Below, piece by piece: positions 1 to 10,283 of a stretch of 64,000 nucleotides of DNA. How positions within the stretch are numbered: position 1 is the first letter of the stretch; the number at the start of each line of letters is the position of its first letter. Origin of the DNA: Pseudoduganella albidiflava (lineage in GTDB: Bacteria; Pseudomonadota; Gammaproteobacteria; Burkholderiales; Burkholderiaceae_D); the NCBI RefSeq assembly GCF_004322755.1, contig NZ_CP036401.1:4216001-4280000 (forward strand), in the 5' to 3' direction. Both the position numbers and the translations under genes were made by a program. Below the pieces are notes generated by a model. It ran no database searches. It was not told where the DNA came from and was given only the letters and a program-made list of their open reading frames with translations.

Positions 1-1647
1 ACCTACGGCAGTGCGGCCGGCCAGTTCAATCCCGCCACGGCGACAGGACACGTCGATTCCCCGGTAGGCGTCAACATGACCGTGCACGGCCTGGGCGCAG
101 CGCCGGCCGGGGTGACGATCAATGGCAACCTGCGCGCCGGCGTGGCGGGCCAGCCTGCGCTGTCGACCTTCTGGCGATCCCTGGCGAACATGACGATCCA
201 TCCGATCCAGGCCGACGAACCGGCGCACACGATGCGCTGGAATACGTCGCAGGCGTCGCCGCTGCGGCGCCTCCACGTGGTCGGCAATCTCGACCTGGCC
301 GGCGGCATAGCATTCGGCAATTTCATCGCGAACAGCCGCGTCACCGGCGAAGTCCGTTCCGCATTCGCATGGGAAGAGGACCGCAAGCCAGCCGTTACCG
401 GCGCGGTCGAAGGCGGGCAGGCGCAGTACTACACCCGCGACAGCGAAATCGGCAGCTGGCAGGGACGATCCGCCAATATCGTGACCTCCGGCGTCGTTGG
501 CGCGCCCGCGACGCGGTTCGCCCCTGGCGACAAGACCTCGCTGGCCTCGACGCCCCTCTCGCGCGAGGCACCGTATCTCTATCACGATGGCAAGCGGTTC
601 CTGGTGTTCGTCCCGTCGCTGCGCACCAGCGCGCGTGGCGTCAACTGGGGCGTGACGGCACGCGATGGAACGCCGCTGCCGATGTCCGCGTTCCATGTCG
701 CCAGGCCTGGCGACTCGGCCGCGGCGATCAACGAGGCACTCGCACAGGGCAAGCATCTTCTGCTGACACCCGGGGTCCATGCGATCGACAGGCCGATCCA
801 GGTCAGCCGCGCCAACACTGTCGTGATGGGCATGGGCCTGGCCACGCTGACACCGACCAGCGGCACCGCCGCGGTCCTGGTCGACGACGTTCCCGGCGTT
901 ATCCTGTCGTCGTTCATGGTGGACGCCAACACGAAACGTTCGGAGGTACTGGTGCAGGTCGGGCCAAAGGGTGCCAGCAAGGGGATAGCATCCGATCCGA
1001 CGACCCTGCACGATATTTTCATCCGCATCGGCGGTTCCTACGCCGGCATGGCGACGACCAGCCTCGAGATCAACCAGAACGACGTGCTGGTCGATCACGC
1101 CTGGCTGTGGCGCGCCGACCATGGCAATCCGGATACGGTCGGCTGGGACATCAACCTGGCGGACCATGGCCTGGTCGTGAACGGCGCCAACGTCACCGCA
1201 TTGGGCCTGTTCGCCGAGCACTTTCAGAAGTCGCAAGTCGTGTGGAACGCCAACGGCGGGCGCACGATCTTCATGGAATGCGAGCCGCCGTACGACCCGC
1301 CCTCCCAGGATCGCTGGATGAATCGCATGGAAAAGACGACCGAGAACGGCTATCCATGCTATGAAGTGGCCGGCAACGTGACCTCGCACGACGCCACCGG
1401 ATTGATCAGCTGGACGTTCTTCCGTGCCCCGCCACCGGCCGTCATCTATGCGCGCAGCGCGATCAGGGCGCCGGTCGCGCCGGGCGTGCGCTTCACGAAC
1501 ACGAGCGCTGGCAAGGTGTTCGGCTCGGGCGGCTTCGAACATGTCTTCAACGACGTCGGCGGCCCTGTCGACGCTACCGGACCAGCCTCCTTCGTGGTCG
1601 GCCTGTCCGCCCTGCGGCAGGTGCCGGTGTTCCCGATCGCTCCCTGA
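1..1647 (+). CDS. Exported parallel beta-helix protein, 5' end outside window
   Basis: The frame is open from base 1, so the start codon and any signal peptide lie upstream; 548 residues are visible. The text matches a family with a right-handed beta-helix fold found in actinobacterial and proteobacterial secreted proteins (often labelled adenylyl cyclase or coagulation factor 5/8 type in databases, and close to polysaccharide-acting beta-helix enzymes such as GH55 or GH87). Family-like landmarks are HVVGNLDLAGGIAFGNFIA, a PGDSAAAINEALAQGKHLLL stretch that opens a helix coil, LVVNGANVTALGLFAEHFQK and CEPPYDPPSQDRW. The role is inferred to be extracellular polysaccharide binding or cleavage. 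Catalytic residues cannot be named from sequence alone. It converges on the EAL gene at 1873, with about 225 bp between them holding only a weak 6-bp stem near 1689-1706. Confidence 0.6.
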   Translation, partial: TYGSAAGQFNPATATGHVDSPVGVNMTVHGLGAAPAGVTINGNLRAGVAGQPALSTFWRSLANMTIHPIQADEPAHTMRWNTSQASPLRRLHVVGNLDLAGGIAFGNFIANSRVTGEVRSAFAWEEDRKPAVTGAVEGGQAQYYTRDSEIGSWQGRSANIVTSGVVGAPATRFAPGDKTSLASTPLSREAPYLYHDGKRFLVFVPSLRTSARGVNWGVTARDGTPLPMSAFHVARPGDSAAAINEALAQGKHLLLTPGVHAIDRPIQVSRANTVVMGMGLATLTPTSGTAAVLVDDVPGVILSSFMVDANTKRSEVLVQVGPKGASKGIASDPTTLHDIFIRIGGSYAGMATTSLEINQNDVLVDHAWLWRADHGNPDTVGWDINLADHGLVVNGANVTALGLFAEHFQKSQVVWNANGGRTIFMECEPPYDPPSQDRWMNRMEKTTENGYPCYEVAGNVTSHDATGLISWTFFRAPPPAVIYARSAIRAPVAPGVRFTNTSAGKVFGSGGFEHVFNDVGGPVDATGPASFVVGLSALRQVPVFPIAP

Positions 1648-1872
1648 AATCAGCGGCGGGTATCGGGAGCGGGATCGACATCGGGACAGGGACCGAAGGC
1701 GGTCCCGCCCTGGCCACGGCGACATCCTGGAAAACCGGGGCATGGCGGCCACATGGCCTAACGGTCGCCGCGATGACCCGACGCGGCCGACACTCACTGC
1801 TCCATTGCCGCGGCATCGCGACTTGGCGCTGTTCGACACGGCGTGGATCCGGACAGTGCGCCAGCTCTGGCG

Positions 1873-3468
1873 TCACTGCCCGGCGGCCAGCCGGTCCGCG
1901 CGTTCAGGAAGCGTTCCATCCAGCGCGCGGCTCAGCTCGTCAAACGATATCGGTTTGGCGAACAGCCAGCCCTGCGCATATTGCACGCCGTTCGCGATCA
2001 GGAAGTCCGCCTGCGCCTGGGTCTCGACGCCCTCGGCAATCATGCGTAAGCCCATCGCATCGGCCATGCGGATGATGTGGCTGACGACCTGGCTGGTCGG
2101 TGCCCGCGTGCCGATGGCTTCGATGAAGGAACGGTCGATCTTCAGGTAGTCGAGTTCCAGCGATTCCAGATAGGAAAGGCTGGAATACCCCGTGCCGAAA
2201 TCATCGACGGCGACCTCGATACCCCGCTTGCGCAGGGCGGAAATCACTTTTCGCGCGGACCCGATGTCGAGCAATGCGCGCTCGGTCAGCTCGACGATGA
2301 GGTTGGCCGGCCTGGCGCCCGTCTGTGCGAGCAGCCGGTCCAGCAGATCGACGATGGCAGTCGACCGGAGATCGGACGCGGAAAGATTCAGGGCGATGTG
2401 AAAGCCCGGGAAATCGACCAGGAAACGGCCGGCGTCACGCTGGACCAGGCGGATCACGCGCCCGGTCAGCTTCGTGATCGTGCCGGTCTGCTCGGCAATC
2501 GGAATGAACAGGTCGGGTCCGATCAGCTCACCCGTGGCGCGCCGCCAGCGTAGCAGCGCCTCGGCACCGACCCACTTGCCGGTCGCCAGTTCGACGATGG
2601 GTTGATACAGCAGAAAAAACTCGTCCTTGCGCAGGGCATGCCGAAGTGCGTTCGCGATGGACATCTGGCGCCGTGCCAGCAACAGGATCGCCAATGCCAG
2701 CGCCAGGCCAGCCACGGTCCCCGCGGGCACGAGGCGCATCGCGGCGGCCGCCGTACGCCGGTCCAGGTGCGCGCGCGGCACGGCCGCGACCCCTGCGTTC
2801 AGGTATTTGTCGGAACGGACCACGGCAACCAGATACTGCCCGGTCAGGAAGGTCACTTCGCGCCGGTTCTCCAGGCGCGCCAGCCAGCTTCGGTCGACAT
2901 ACCCGCGGTTGGTCATCGGGGTTCCGCTGTCGCGCATTTCCAGGTGCAGCGCGGCAAGCGACACATCCGGCACGGCGGTCCAGGTATCGAGCGGAAGGTC
3001 GCGGTGGAACAGCGCGGCGTAATCGCCCCGCTGGATGCCGATCAGCGGACTGGAGGAGTCTTTGCCAAGCGGCACCTCGGTATGAATGAGAACGCCCCTG
3101 GACGTGCGAAACGTCCGCGTGCCCAGCGCGAGGGAATGGTCCCCCATCGAGGAGCACGCCAGCACGCCGCCCCGGACATACCCGATGGCCTGGATATAGG
3201 TCGACGACAAGTCGATGCGACGCATCAGTTCCTGAGATTGCGCCGAGCACGGGGGATAGCCGGACTTGGCTAGCTGCTCGATGCCACGAAACGCCTGGCT
3301 GCCGGTTTCGTCGACCCGGCGCATCAGGTCGCGGGCGTAGCCGAGCGCGAAATCGGCCTCCGTGCGGTACGCCTGGTACTCCGCCTCCCTGTAGGCCAGC
3401 CACGGTGGCACCAGCGCGGCAATGGCCGCAGCGAGCAGCGTCGTGCCGAACAGCGCCCGTTTGCCCAT
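1873..3468 (-). CDS. CSS-motif EAL cyclic-di-GMP phosphodiesterase
   Basis: A 531-residue inner-membrane c-di-GMP phosphodiesterase. TM1 lies near residues 5-24. A periplasmic CSS domain follows, with the paired cysteines of this family visible at about C74 (YPPCSAQ) and C105 (LACSSMG). TM2 lies near 250-272 and a cytoplasmic EAL domain covers about 290-525. The EAL signature is intact: GAEALLRWRR, LNLSASDLRS, ELTERALLD, VDDFGTGYSSLSYLESL and KIDRSF, so hydrolysis of c-di-GMP is expected. In E. coli CSS-EAL proteins the redox state of the two cysteines controls activity (family knowledge). The start at 3468 was chosen because GGAG lies just upstream and TM1 begins directly after it; the frame is open further upstream but that part lacks an SD. 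It is the last gene of the long minus-strand signalling run. Confidence 0.9.
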   Translation of the reverse strand: MGKRALFGTTLLAAAIAALVPPWLAYREAEYQAYRTEADFALGYARDLMRRVDETGSQAFRGIEQLAKSGYPPCSAQSQELMRRIDLSSTYIQAIGYVRGGVLACSSMGDHSLALGTRTFRTSRGVLIHTEVPLGKDSSSPLIGIQRGDYAALFHRDLPLDTWTAVPDVSLAALHLEMRDSGTPMTNRGYVDRSWLARLENRREVTFLTGQYLVAVVRSDKYLNAGVAAVPRAHLDRRTAAAAMRLVPAGTVAGLALALAILLLARRQMSIANALRHALRKDEFFLLYQPIVELATGKWVGAEALLRWRRATGELIGPDLFIPIAEQTGTITKLTGRVIRLVQRDAGRFLVDFPGFHIALNLSASDLRSTAIVDLLDRLLAQTGARPANLIVELTERALLDIGSARKVISALRKRGIEVAVDDFGTGYSSLSYLESLELDYLKIDRSFIEAIGTRAPTSQVVSHIIRMADAMGLRMIAEGVETQAQADFLIANGVQYAQGWLFAKPISFDELSRALDGTLPERADRLAAGQ

Positions 3469-3855
3469 GTCTTCTCCGCGATCGAATGGCCCGCGCCGCA
3501 GACGGGCTTGATTGACGTGAAGTATACGCCGCCTCGCTTGCAGCTTCGAATAAAAAGCTGTTGCCGGCACGGTTACAACATTTCACGGTGCGGCAGGTGG
3601 GCGCAACCATATTGCCGATGCACTCCTGACGGTGGAGCCATGGATGCCGGACGGTCGGCGGTCGCCGCCGTGGACCGATGTGCTGCAGCTGGACCGTTCT
3701 TTCGTGACCGAGACACCCGCCGCAAAGGCCTTATCCTGGCATGATCGACACTGCGAACGTGCTCAACCTACCCGACCTGGCCGGAGGGATCGAGACCGCC
3801 GCGGCAATGGAAGCCTTGCGCGACGCCTCATGCGATGAAGGCCAGTGCTACCTGG
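3469..3855. other. Intergenic spacer between EAL and chemoreceptor genes
   Basis: About 390 bp lie between the start of the EAL gene and the stop of the chemoreceptor gene, both on the minus strand. No conserved protein, RNA gene or clear terminator was recognised. The 5' leader of the EAL gene must lie here. Short frames such as one from 3741 have no family resemblance and no good ribosome site. Confidence 0.4.
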
Positions 3856-5475
3856 TCAGCTCATTGCCAGTCGTGGATGCCTCGCCGGTGACGAAGGGCG
3901 TCCGGCATCGCTGCGCAGCGGCGCGTGCGCGGAGCGAAGACGGAATACCGACACCGCCTCCGCCAGCTTGCCAGCCTGCTCGCTCATGGTTTCGGATGCC
4001 GCCGCGGCCTGCTCGACCAGTGCGGCGTTTTGCTGGGTCATCGAATCCATCTCTCCCACCGCCTGGTTGATCTGTTCGATCCCCGCAGTCTGCTCGGCGC
4101 TGGCCGTGGTGATCTCGCCCATGATGCCAGTGACACGATTTACGCTCGAGACGATTTCCGACATTGTGGCGCCGGCCTGCGCTACCAGCGCGGCACCGTT
4201 GGCGACCTTTTCCGTCGAATCGCCGATCAGCTGCTTGATTTCCCTGGCGGCTGCCGCGGAACGCTGCGCCAGGTTCCGCACCTCGCTTGCCACCACGGCG
4301 AAGCCCCGTCCCTGCTCGCCGGCGCGCGCAGCTTCGACAGCCGCGTTGAGCGCAAGGATATTGGTCTGGAACGCGATGCTGTCGATGACGCTGGTGATGT
4401 CGCCGATCTTCGCCGCCGAGGCACGGATATCGTCCATGGTCGTGACGACCTGTCCAATCACGTCGCCGCCCCTGGTAGCGATGGTGGAAGCATTCTCCGC
4501 GAGCGAGTTTGCCTGGCGGGCATTGTCGGCGCTCTGCTTCACGGTCGACGTCAGCTCTTCCATCGACGACGCCGTCTCTTCAAGGGAGCTGGCCTGCTGC
4601 TCCGTGCGCGCCGACAGGTCCTGGCTGCCGGAAGCCACCTCCGCCGCCGCGGTCGCGATCGTGTCGGTACCCGACCGAACCGTCGCAACCGTCTGCGCCA
4701 GGCTGTCGTTCATCGCTTTCATCGCCTGCAGCAACTGCCCCATTTCATCCGCCGTCTCGACGTCGATCTGGCTGGTCAAGTCGCCAGCAGCGACAGTATT
4801 GGCGACTTCCAGGGCGCGGCGCACGGGTCGCACGATCGACGACGTGATCCACCAGGCCACGCCGCCAGCAAAGGCGACGGCGAGCACGCCGATGACGATG
4901 GAAACTAATCTCGACTCGGTGTGCGTTGCCGCGGCGGCTGCGGCCGCCTCATCGCTCAACCCCTTCTGGAAGCTGACCAGGTCATTTGCCTCACCCTTGA
5001 GGCGCGCCAGCAAGGGCCGGAGCTCCGTGCTCAACAGCGCCCGCGCCGCGTCGGGATTTCCGTCGTTGACGAGCTGGACCAGCCGATCCTGGCCAGCGAC
5101 GTAGGTATCCATATCCTTCCTGACCTGTTCCAGCAGTGCCCGTGCCTCGGGTCGCTTGATCGATCCATCCAGCGAGCCCAGGATGGCGGCGATCGCGGTT
5201 CTCGACGCCTTGACTTCGTCCATCTGCGCTGTCCGGTCGGCTGCGACGGGCGTCAGTATCATATTGCGCAAAGCGATGGCGATATCGTTCACTTCCAGAA
5301 GCATGTCCTTGGTCGCCAGGATCTTTGGCATCCGGTCATGCACGATCGCATCGGTGCTCGCATCCATGCGCCCAAGCATGATGTTACTCATCACGATCTG
5401 GAAAACGAGCAAGACGCTCACGACGCCGAATCCCATGCCCAGTCTCTTGGCAATCGACAAATCTTTGACTCTCAC
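3856..5475 (-). CDS. Methyl-accepting chemotaxis protein
   Basis: A 539-residue transmembrane chemoreceptor. TM1 is near residues 10-30 ([18 protein letters not shown]), followed by a periplasmic four-helix-bundle sensor to about 185, TM2 near 190-212 ([17 protein letters not shown]), HAMP, then the long signalling coiled coil with the hairpin tip [19 protein letters not shown] typical of CheA/CheW-contacting MCPs. There is no C-terminal NWETF-type pentapeptide, so it probably relies on other receptors for CheR/CheB recruitment. A GTG start at 5475 is preferred because AAAGG sits 7 nt upstream and residues before TM1 match the family ([13 protein letters not shown]); another GTG at 5505 has a weaker site. 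The ligand is unknown. It is embedded among c-di-GMP genes with no che operon beside it. Confidence 0.92.
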   Translation of the reverse strand: MRVKDLSIAKRLGMGFGVVSVLLVFQIVMSNIMLGRMDASTDAIVHDRMPKILATKDMLLEVNDIAIALRNMILTPVAADRTAQMDEVKASRTAIAAILGSLDGSIKRPEARALLEQVRKDMDTYVAGQDRLVQLVNDGNPDAARALLSTELRPLLARLKGEANDLVSFQKGLSDEAAAAAAATHTESRLVSIVIGVLAVAFAGGVAWWITSSIVRPVRRALEVANTVAAGDLTSQIDVETADEMGQLLQAMKAMNDSLAQTVATVRSGTDTIATAAAEVASGSQDLSARTEQQASSLEETASSMEELTSTVKQSADNARQANSLAENASTIATRGGDVIGQVVTTMDDIRASAAKIGDITSVIDSIAFQTNILALNAAVEAARAGEQGRGFAVVASEVRNLAQRSAAAAREIKQLIGDSTEKVANGAALVAQAGATMSEIVSSVNRVTGIMGEITTASAEQTAGIEQINQAVGEMDSMTQQNAALVEQAAAASETMSEQAGKLAEAVSVFRLRSAHAPLRSDAGRPSSPARHPRLAMS

Positions 5476-5595
5476 GCTGTAGCCTTTCAAGTTTTTGGCA
5501 AACACATCCCAGGTATTTGAAAGACTTAACGGATACGACGCAACGAACCCGATGGAAAGAAGCTAACAACTTGGAAATTTTCTCTCGCCGGGAGG

Positions 5596-8055
5596 TCAGG
5601 GACCAATGACCCGATTCTTGCCACCCTGCTTGGCAAGGTACATGCGGGAATCCGCCAACTGCACGATGCGCTCGATATCGGTCGCGGGCCCGGCGCCGTT
5701 CTGCACGACCACGCCGATGCTGGCACCGATCCGGACACTGGCAGCACCAAGCGGGAACGGCACCTGCAGCTCGGCGAGAATCTTTTCCGCCACCGCGAGA
5801 GCATTCCGGCCTGCCTCGTTCACGTCCTCCAGCAGGACGGTGAATTCGTCGCCGCCCAACCGGGCGACCGTATCGGTACGCCGGACCATTGCCGTGATGC
5901 GCTGCGCCACGGCAAGCAGCAGCTCGTCCCCCGCGTGATGTCCCTTCGTGTCGTTCACCTGCTTGAAGCCGTCGAGATCGATATACAGCAGCGCCAGCGA
6001 GGATTGCAGGCGCTGGCTGCGGGCCAGTGCGATACGCAGCCGGTCGACGAACAGGGTGCGGTTGGCCAACCCTGTCAGCGCATCGTACTGCGCCATCCGC
6101 TCGAGCTTGCGCTCGAGGGCCTGGCGCTCGGTGATGTCGCGCATGATTGCCACAAGACGCTTGTCCGCCTCGACGTTGACCGCGGTCACCGCCAGTTCAA
6201 GCGGAAATCGCATGCCATCGCTGCGTTGCCCCTCCACTTGTACGTTGGCCCGGCCGACCAGCTGTGCGAGTTGATGCTTCGCCGCGTGACCATCGCCCGA
6301 GCTGCGCCCATCCGCCACGGCACAATGAATGAGGCCCTCGACATGGCGCCCCGCGAGCCCTTCGTCGGCGTAGCCGAACAGCGTGCATGCCGCGGGATTG
6401 GCCGAATGCACCCGGCCATCGCCGCCAATGGTCATGATGCCGTCGGCTACGGCGTTCATCAGGGTGCGGATCTCCGCGGCGGCCTGGTCCGCGCGGCGCT
6501 CCGAATCATGCATGCGCGTCACCAGCGGATTGGTCTGCGCGTACAGGACGTAAGCGCCGCCGAGGGCGATCAGCAGGACGATCGGGACGCCGACTGCCAG
6601 CGCCCGGCGGATAACCGCATACGCCTCGACGGTATCTTGCCTGGCGACAAACCCCATGCCGGGGACGATTTCGCCGTAGGCCGCCACCACATTGTGGCCG
6701 CGGTAGTCGAGCGTATACATGACGCCGGCCTTGCCGCGAAGGGCGTATTCCATCGGCAAGTCGCGATGGCGATCTCCTTCCGCCAGACCAAGCCGGTACG
6801 GGCGCGAATGCTGCCGGTTCGGCAGGCAGACCATCTGCCCGCCTTGCCGCACGCAGGCGGACACCTCCGCGGTCTCGCCCAGTGTCGCGACATTGAACAG
6901 CACCCGGTTAAATGACTGCAACGACCTGTCGAGCCGGAGGTGGCCGATGAGCTGGCCGCCCTCGATCACGGGCGCGCGGACCCGCAGCATGGGCATGCCA
7001 TTCCAGACCAGTTCAGTGCCGTCCTTGTCCAGCACGGCGACGAACTGCGCAGGCGCTTCGAATTCGCCGGCTTCCCTGACGACATGCCGGTTTGCATCCT
7101 CGACAGCGACGTGCGGATAACCTTCCGCCAGCAGGCGCCGGGCCGCGCGGTCGAAGGCAAGCGGCGGGCGGCCGGCCGGCGACGGGCGCAACAGAGGCAC
7201 GGCGGCTTCGACGGCTTCCACCATTCGCAGTTCGCTGCGTGCATGCTGGACCGTTTCACGGGTGATCGTTGCCAGCCAGGGCCCGCGGCTTTGCACGACG
7301 GACAGCAGGCGCCCTTCGATGGCCTTTTCCAGCGATTCCTGCATGAGCACGAAGCCAGCCAGGCCGACCGTGGTCGTGACAACGATCAAGATGGCGGTTC
7401 CCAGCAGGCGCACCTTGCCCGCCTCCGTGAAGAACCGGGTGTCGGCGTACCAGGTACTGGCGGACCAGCCGGCCCAGATCCCGATCGCCGCCACGATCAT
7501 GCCGCTGGCGGTATGCACGGCCATCCTGGCGGAGCGCGACCAGCCGAACAGCAGGTCCGGCGCCAGCAGGTACCCGCCCAGCCCTGTCAGGCCGATGGTC
7601 AGGATGCACAGGGTCAGGATGACCACGATGCGCGCCCTGGCACGCGAATGCACGCACCTCGCCGCGGCATTGACAGCGCCGATGAGCATGAAACCCAATG
7701 CGCTGTTGGGCGCCATCCTGCCAGGGCGGGTGTTGCCGTAGTTGTACCACTGATGGACCCACGCCATGTCCACGCCAAGGGTGGCATCCAGGACATGTTC
7801 GGCCAGCGTGATGCTGTACAGCAGCAGCATGGCATACCCGATGAGCGCGCGCACCGTGCCCGCACGGCGGTCGCCAGCGATCAGCGCGATGCCCGCCAGC
7901 GCGAATCCCAACCCTGTATTGAAGACCATGGGGACGAGACCTGGAACGATCTCCACCATGGCAGGTACCCGCAGAAGCCAGCCAAGCATGGTGTTGAACC
8001 CGAGGATCACAAGGAGCATCCCAAGGAGCCGATCGATTTTCAGGTAGTCAGTCAA
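5596..8055 (-). CDS. Membrane diguanylate cyclase with PAS and GGDEF domains
   Basis: An 819-residue protein. The first ~200 residues hold about six to seven membrane helices (for example LLGMLLVILGFNTMLGWLL), then a further TM near 215-235, a large extracytoplasmic sensor to about 495, another TM (VGVPIVLLIALGGAYVLYA), a PAS domain near 530-640 (IMTIGGDGRVHSANPAACTL), and a C-terminal GGDEF domain. The active site reads RLGGDEFTVLL and an inhibitory-site RxxD (RRTD) lies five residues before it, so it should make c-di-GMP and be product inhibited. The start is a TTG at 8055 with AAGGA five nt upstream; the first in-frame ATG (8019) has no spacing for an SD. It is probably a sensor-cyclase responding to an unknown periplasmic signal. 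Confidence 0.9.
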   Translation of the reverse strand: MTDYLKIDRLLGMLLVILGFNTMLGWLLRVPAMVEIVPGLVPMVFNTGLGFALAGIALIAGDRRAGTVRALIGYAMLLLYSITLAEHVLDATLGVDMAWVHQWYNYGNTRPGRMAPNSALGFMLIGAVNAAARCVHSRARARIVVILTLCILTIGLTGLGGYLLAPDLLFGWSRSARMAVHTASGMIVAAIGIWAGWSASTWYADTRFFTEAGKVRLLGTAILIVVTTTVGLAGFVLMQESLEKAIEGRLLSVVQSRGPWLATITRETVQHARSELRMVEAVEAAVPLLRPSPAGRPPLAFDRAARRLLAEGYPHVAVEDANRHVVREAGEFEAPAQFVAVLDKDGTELVWNGMPMLRVRAPVIEGGQLIGHLRLDRSLQSFNRVLFNVATLGETAEVSACVRQGGQMVCLPNRQHSRPYRLGLAEGDRHRDLPMEYALRGKAGVMYTLDYRGHNVVAAYGEIVPGMGFVARQDTVEAYAVIRRALAVGVPIVLLIALGGAYVLYAQTNPLVTRMHDSERRADQAAAEIRTLMNAVADGIMTIGGDGRVHSANPAACTLFGYADEGLAGRHVEGLIHCAVADGRSSGDGHAAKHQLAQLVGRANVQVEGQRSDGMRFPLELAVTAVNVEADKRLVAIMRDITERQALERKLERMAQYDALTGLANRTLFVDRLRIALARSQRLQSSLALLYIDLDGFKQVNDTKGHHAGDELLLAVAQRITAMVRRTDTVARLGGDEFTVLLEDVNEAGRNALAVAEKILAELQVPFPLGAASVRIGASIGVVVQNGAGPATDIERIVQLADSRMYLAKQGGKNRVIGP

Positions 8056-8229
8056 TCATGTCCTTCATGTCTCGAGGGTGACGATCGCCAGCTTACCGCC
8101 CCTTGATCAGACGTTGGCGCGCAGATCACCAGGCACGGTCGTCGCGGGCAGATCGTCCTGCGCCCATTGCCGATGCCCGCGACGCGCCACTGCCGTACGA
8201 ACGCGCTTGCGTACGGGCCGACCGCCTGG

Positions 8230-10131
8230 TCAGGCCCCATCGGCACTGCGCATGAGCGCTCCTGTTCGCCTCTTGCCGGCGGGTACCCGCAGCGCTTCCT
8301 CGAGCTGGTCCGGGGACATCGGCCGGCCGAAAAAATACCCCTGCATGACCGAACACCCGAGCACCGACAAGAGCGACGCCTGGGCGGGCGTCTCGACGCC
8401 TTCCGCAATGACGCGCATTCCCAATCCATCGCCGATGTCGATCACCCCTTTCACGAGCGCCTGCGCACGTTGGTCCGTGACGAGATGACTGATGAACGAG
8501 CGATCGATCTTGAGCTGGTCGACCGGGAGCCGCATCAGGTAGGAAAGGCTGGAAAAACCGGTGCCGAAATCGTCGATGCTGAGACTGACGTGCAGCCGTT
8601 TCAGCTCATGCATGATGGCGATGACACGGTCGATGTCGCGGACCGCGACCGTTTCGGTCAGCTCCAGTTCCAGCAAGCCAGCCGGTATGCCGTGGGCCGC
8701 CAGTGACGCCCGCACGCCTTCCACGATATCGCCGTGCAGGAACTGTCGCGGCGACAAGTTGACCGCGACGCTGGGTGCCACTTCTCCCGCATCGAGCCAC
8801 CGCCGGATCTGGCGACACGCTTCGTCGAGCGTCCACCGGCCGAGTTGCACGATGATGCCGCTTTCCTCGGCCACCGGAATGAAGTCGCACGGTGCGACCA
8901 GCCCGAGCGACGGATGCCGCCAGCGCAGCAAGGCTTCGCATCCGACCAGGTCGCCGCTGTCGAAATCGATCTTGGGTTGATACACCAGGTAAAGCTGGTC
9001 CGTCGCAATCGCCGCGCGCAGGTCATGTTCCAGCGCCCGATGGCCGAGACGGCCCAGCGCATGGTTATAGGCACTCATCAGGCCGTGGCCGAGGGCTTTC
9101 GCCTGCCGCACGGCCTCATGTGCCGTATCGAGCAAGGCTTCGGGATCTGCTTCCTGCCACCCCATCGCTACGTACCCCGTGGTCAGGCTGCACCGTATCG
9201 AGCCGTGGGTGCCTTCGAACGCCCGATTCAGCAGTTCATGGATTTCCGCCAGCCGCGCTACCGCCGAACGATAATCGGGTGCGCCACGCATCAGGAAAGC
9301 AAACATGCCGCCACCGATGCGTGCCGCCACGTCAGCCGGCCCGGACGCCTGGAGCAGGCGTTCGGCGGTCAACGCGATCAGCCTGTCGCCGGCATCGTGC
9401 CCCAGCCGCTCATTCACCGCGGACAGGTTATCGATGTCTATCACCGCCAGCAGCCCTGATCCTTTGTGTTCACTCGCCCCGAGGCCATCCCTGATGGCGC
9501 TGTCGATCGCCACGCGGCTGGGCAGGCCGGTCAGATGGTCGCGCAGGAGCAGGTTTCGCAGTGCCTGAACGCGGCTGCGTGACGCATTTCCGTAATGCCG
9601 CATCCAGTCGTTCAGGGAGTGGACCGACTCCAGCGTTGCTTGCCTGACATACAGCAGATCCTCCACTGTTCGTGCCATGCTCTTCAACAGGGTAAGGTCA
9701 CGCGCGACGAGTGTCCGCGGGGCGGTATCGATGATGCACAGCGTGCCGATCCGGCTGGGGCCCGCATGGATGGGAATCCCTGCATAGAAGCGTATCCCCG
9801 GTGGACCCGTGACGAGCGGATTGGCCGCGAACCTGGCATCCGCGCTGGTGTCGTCGACGATGAAGGGCGCGTCGGAAAGAATGGCATGTCCGCAAAACGA
9901 CACGTCCCTGCCGGTCTCGCGGGCGTCCAGGCCGGAACTGGACTTGAACCATTGCCGGTCCTTGTCGACCAGTGAAATCAGGCTGACCGGAACACCCAGC
10001 ACGGCGCAGGCCATGCGGGTCACCCGGTCGAATACTTCCTCGGGCTGCGTGTCGAGCAATTGCGCCGCGCTCAAGGCGCTCAGGCGTTCTTCCTCGTCAT
10101 CGGGTCGCGGGGGGCGTGCGTAATCGCTCAT
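8230..10131 (-). CDS. GAF-GGDEF(degenerate)-EAL phosphodiesterase
   Basis: A 633-residue soluble protein. An N-terminal GAF domain (about 25-165, with VPVSLISLVDKDRQWFKS and DVSFCGHAI landmarks) precedes a GGDEF-fold domain (about 190-350) and an EAL domain (about 365-620). The cyclase signature is replaced by ARIGGGMFAFLM, so the expected GGDEF reads GGGMF and cyclase activity is unlikely; such domains often bind GTP or act as allosteric modules. The EAL half is intact (CEALLRWRHP, ELTETVAVRD, IDDFGTGFSSLSYL, KIDRSF), which predicts c-di-GMP hydrolysis. The ATG at 10131 has AGGA 8 nt upstream and starts exactly where GAF-family homology begins; the upstream extension to 10431 looks non-coding. 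Hydrolysis activity is inferred, not shown. Confidence 0.9.
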   Translation of the reverse strand: MSDYARPPRPDDEEERLSALSAAQLLDTQPEEVFDRVTRMACAVLGVPVSLISLVDKDRQWFKSSSGLDARETGRDVSFCGHAILSDAPFIVDDTSADARFAANPLVTGPPGIRFYAGIPIHAGPSRIGTLCIIDTAPRTLVARDLTLLKSMARTVEDLLYVRQATLESVHSLNDWMRHYGNASRSRVQALRNLLLRDHLTGLPSRVAIDSAIRDGLGASEHKGSGLLAVIDIDNLSAVNERLGHDAGDRLIALTAERLLQASGPADVAARIGGGMFAFLMRGAPDYRSAVARLAEIHELLNRAFEGTHGSIRCSLTTGYVAMGWQEADPEALLDTAHEAVRQAKALGHGLMSAYNHALGRLGHRALEHDLRAAIATDQLYLVYQPKIDFDSGDLVGCEALLRWRHPSLGLVAPCDFIPVAEESGIIVQLGRWTLDEACRQIRRWLDAGEVAPSVAVNLSPRQFLHGDIVEGVRASLAAHGIPAGLLELELTETVAVRDIDRVIAIMHELKRLHVSLSIDDFGTGFSSLSYLMRLPVDQLKIDRSFISHLVTDQRAQALVKGVIDIGDGLGMRVIAEGVETPAQASLLSVLGCSVMQGYFFGRPMSPDQLEEALRVPAGKRRTGALMRSADGA

Positions 10132-10283
10132 TTCGCTGTCCTCATCGCCGTCCTGGACAAAGAGTTGCTTCTCATCCAGTAGTGCAGTGATGATAACTGC
10201 AAAATAAACCGCAGGGAAATGTGGCACAGTGCCTGTGCGGGCCCTTCCCGGCGATCCCCTTTCACTGAAAGACGGATCGGGCG

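Noticed and set aside
3741..4070. Small plus-strand frame between EAL and chemoreceptor genes
   Set aside because: It runs into antisense chemoreceptor sequence and has no ribosome site or family resemblance.
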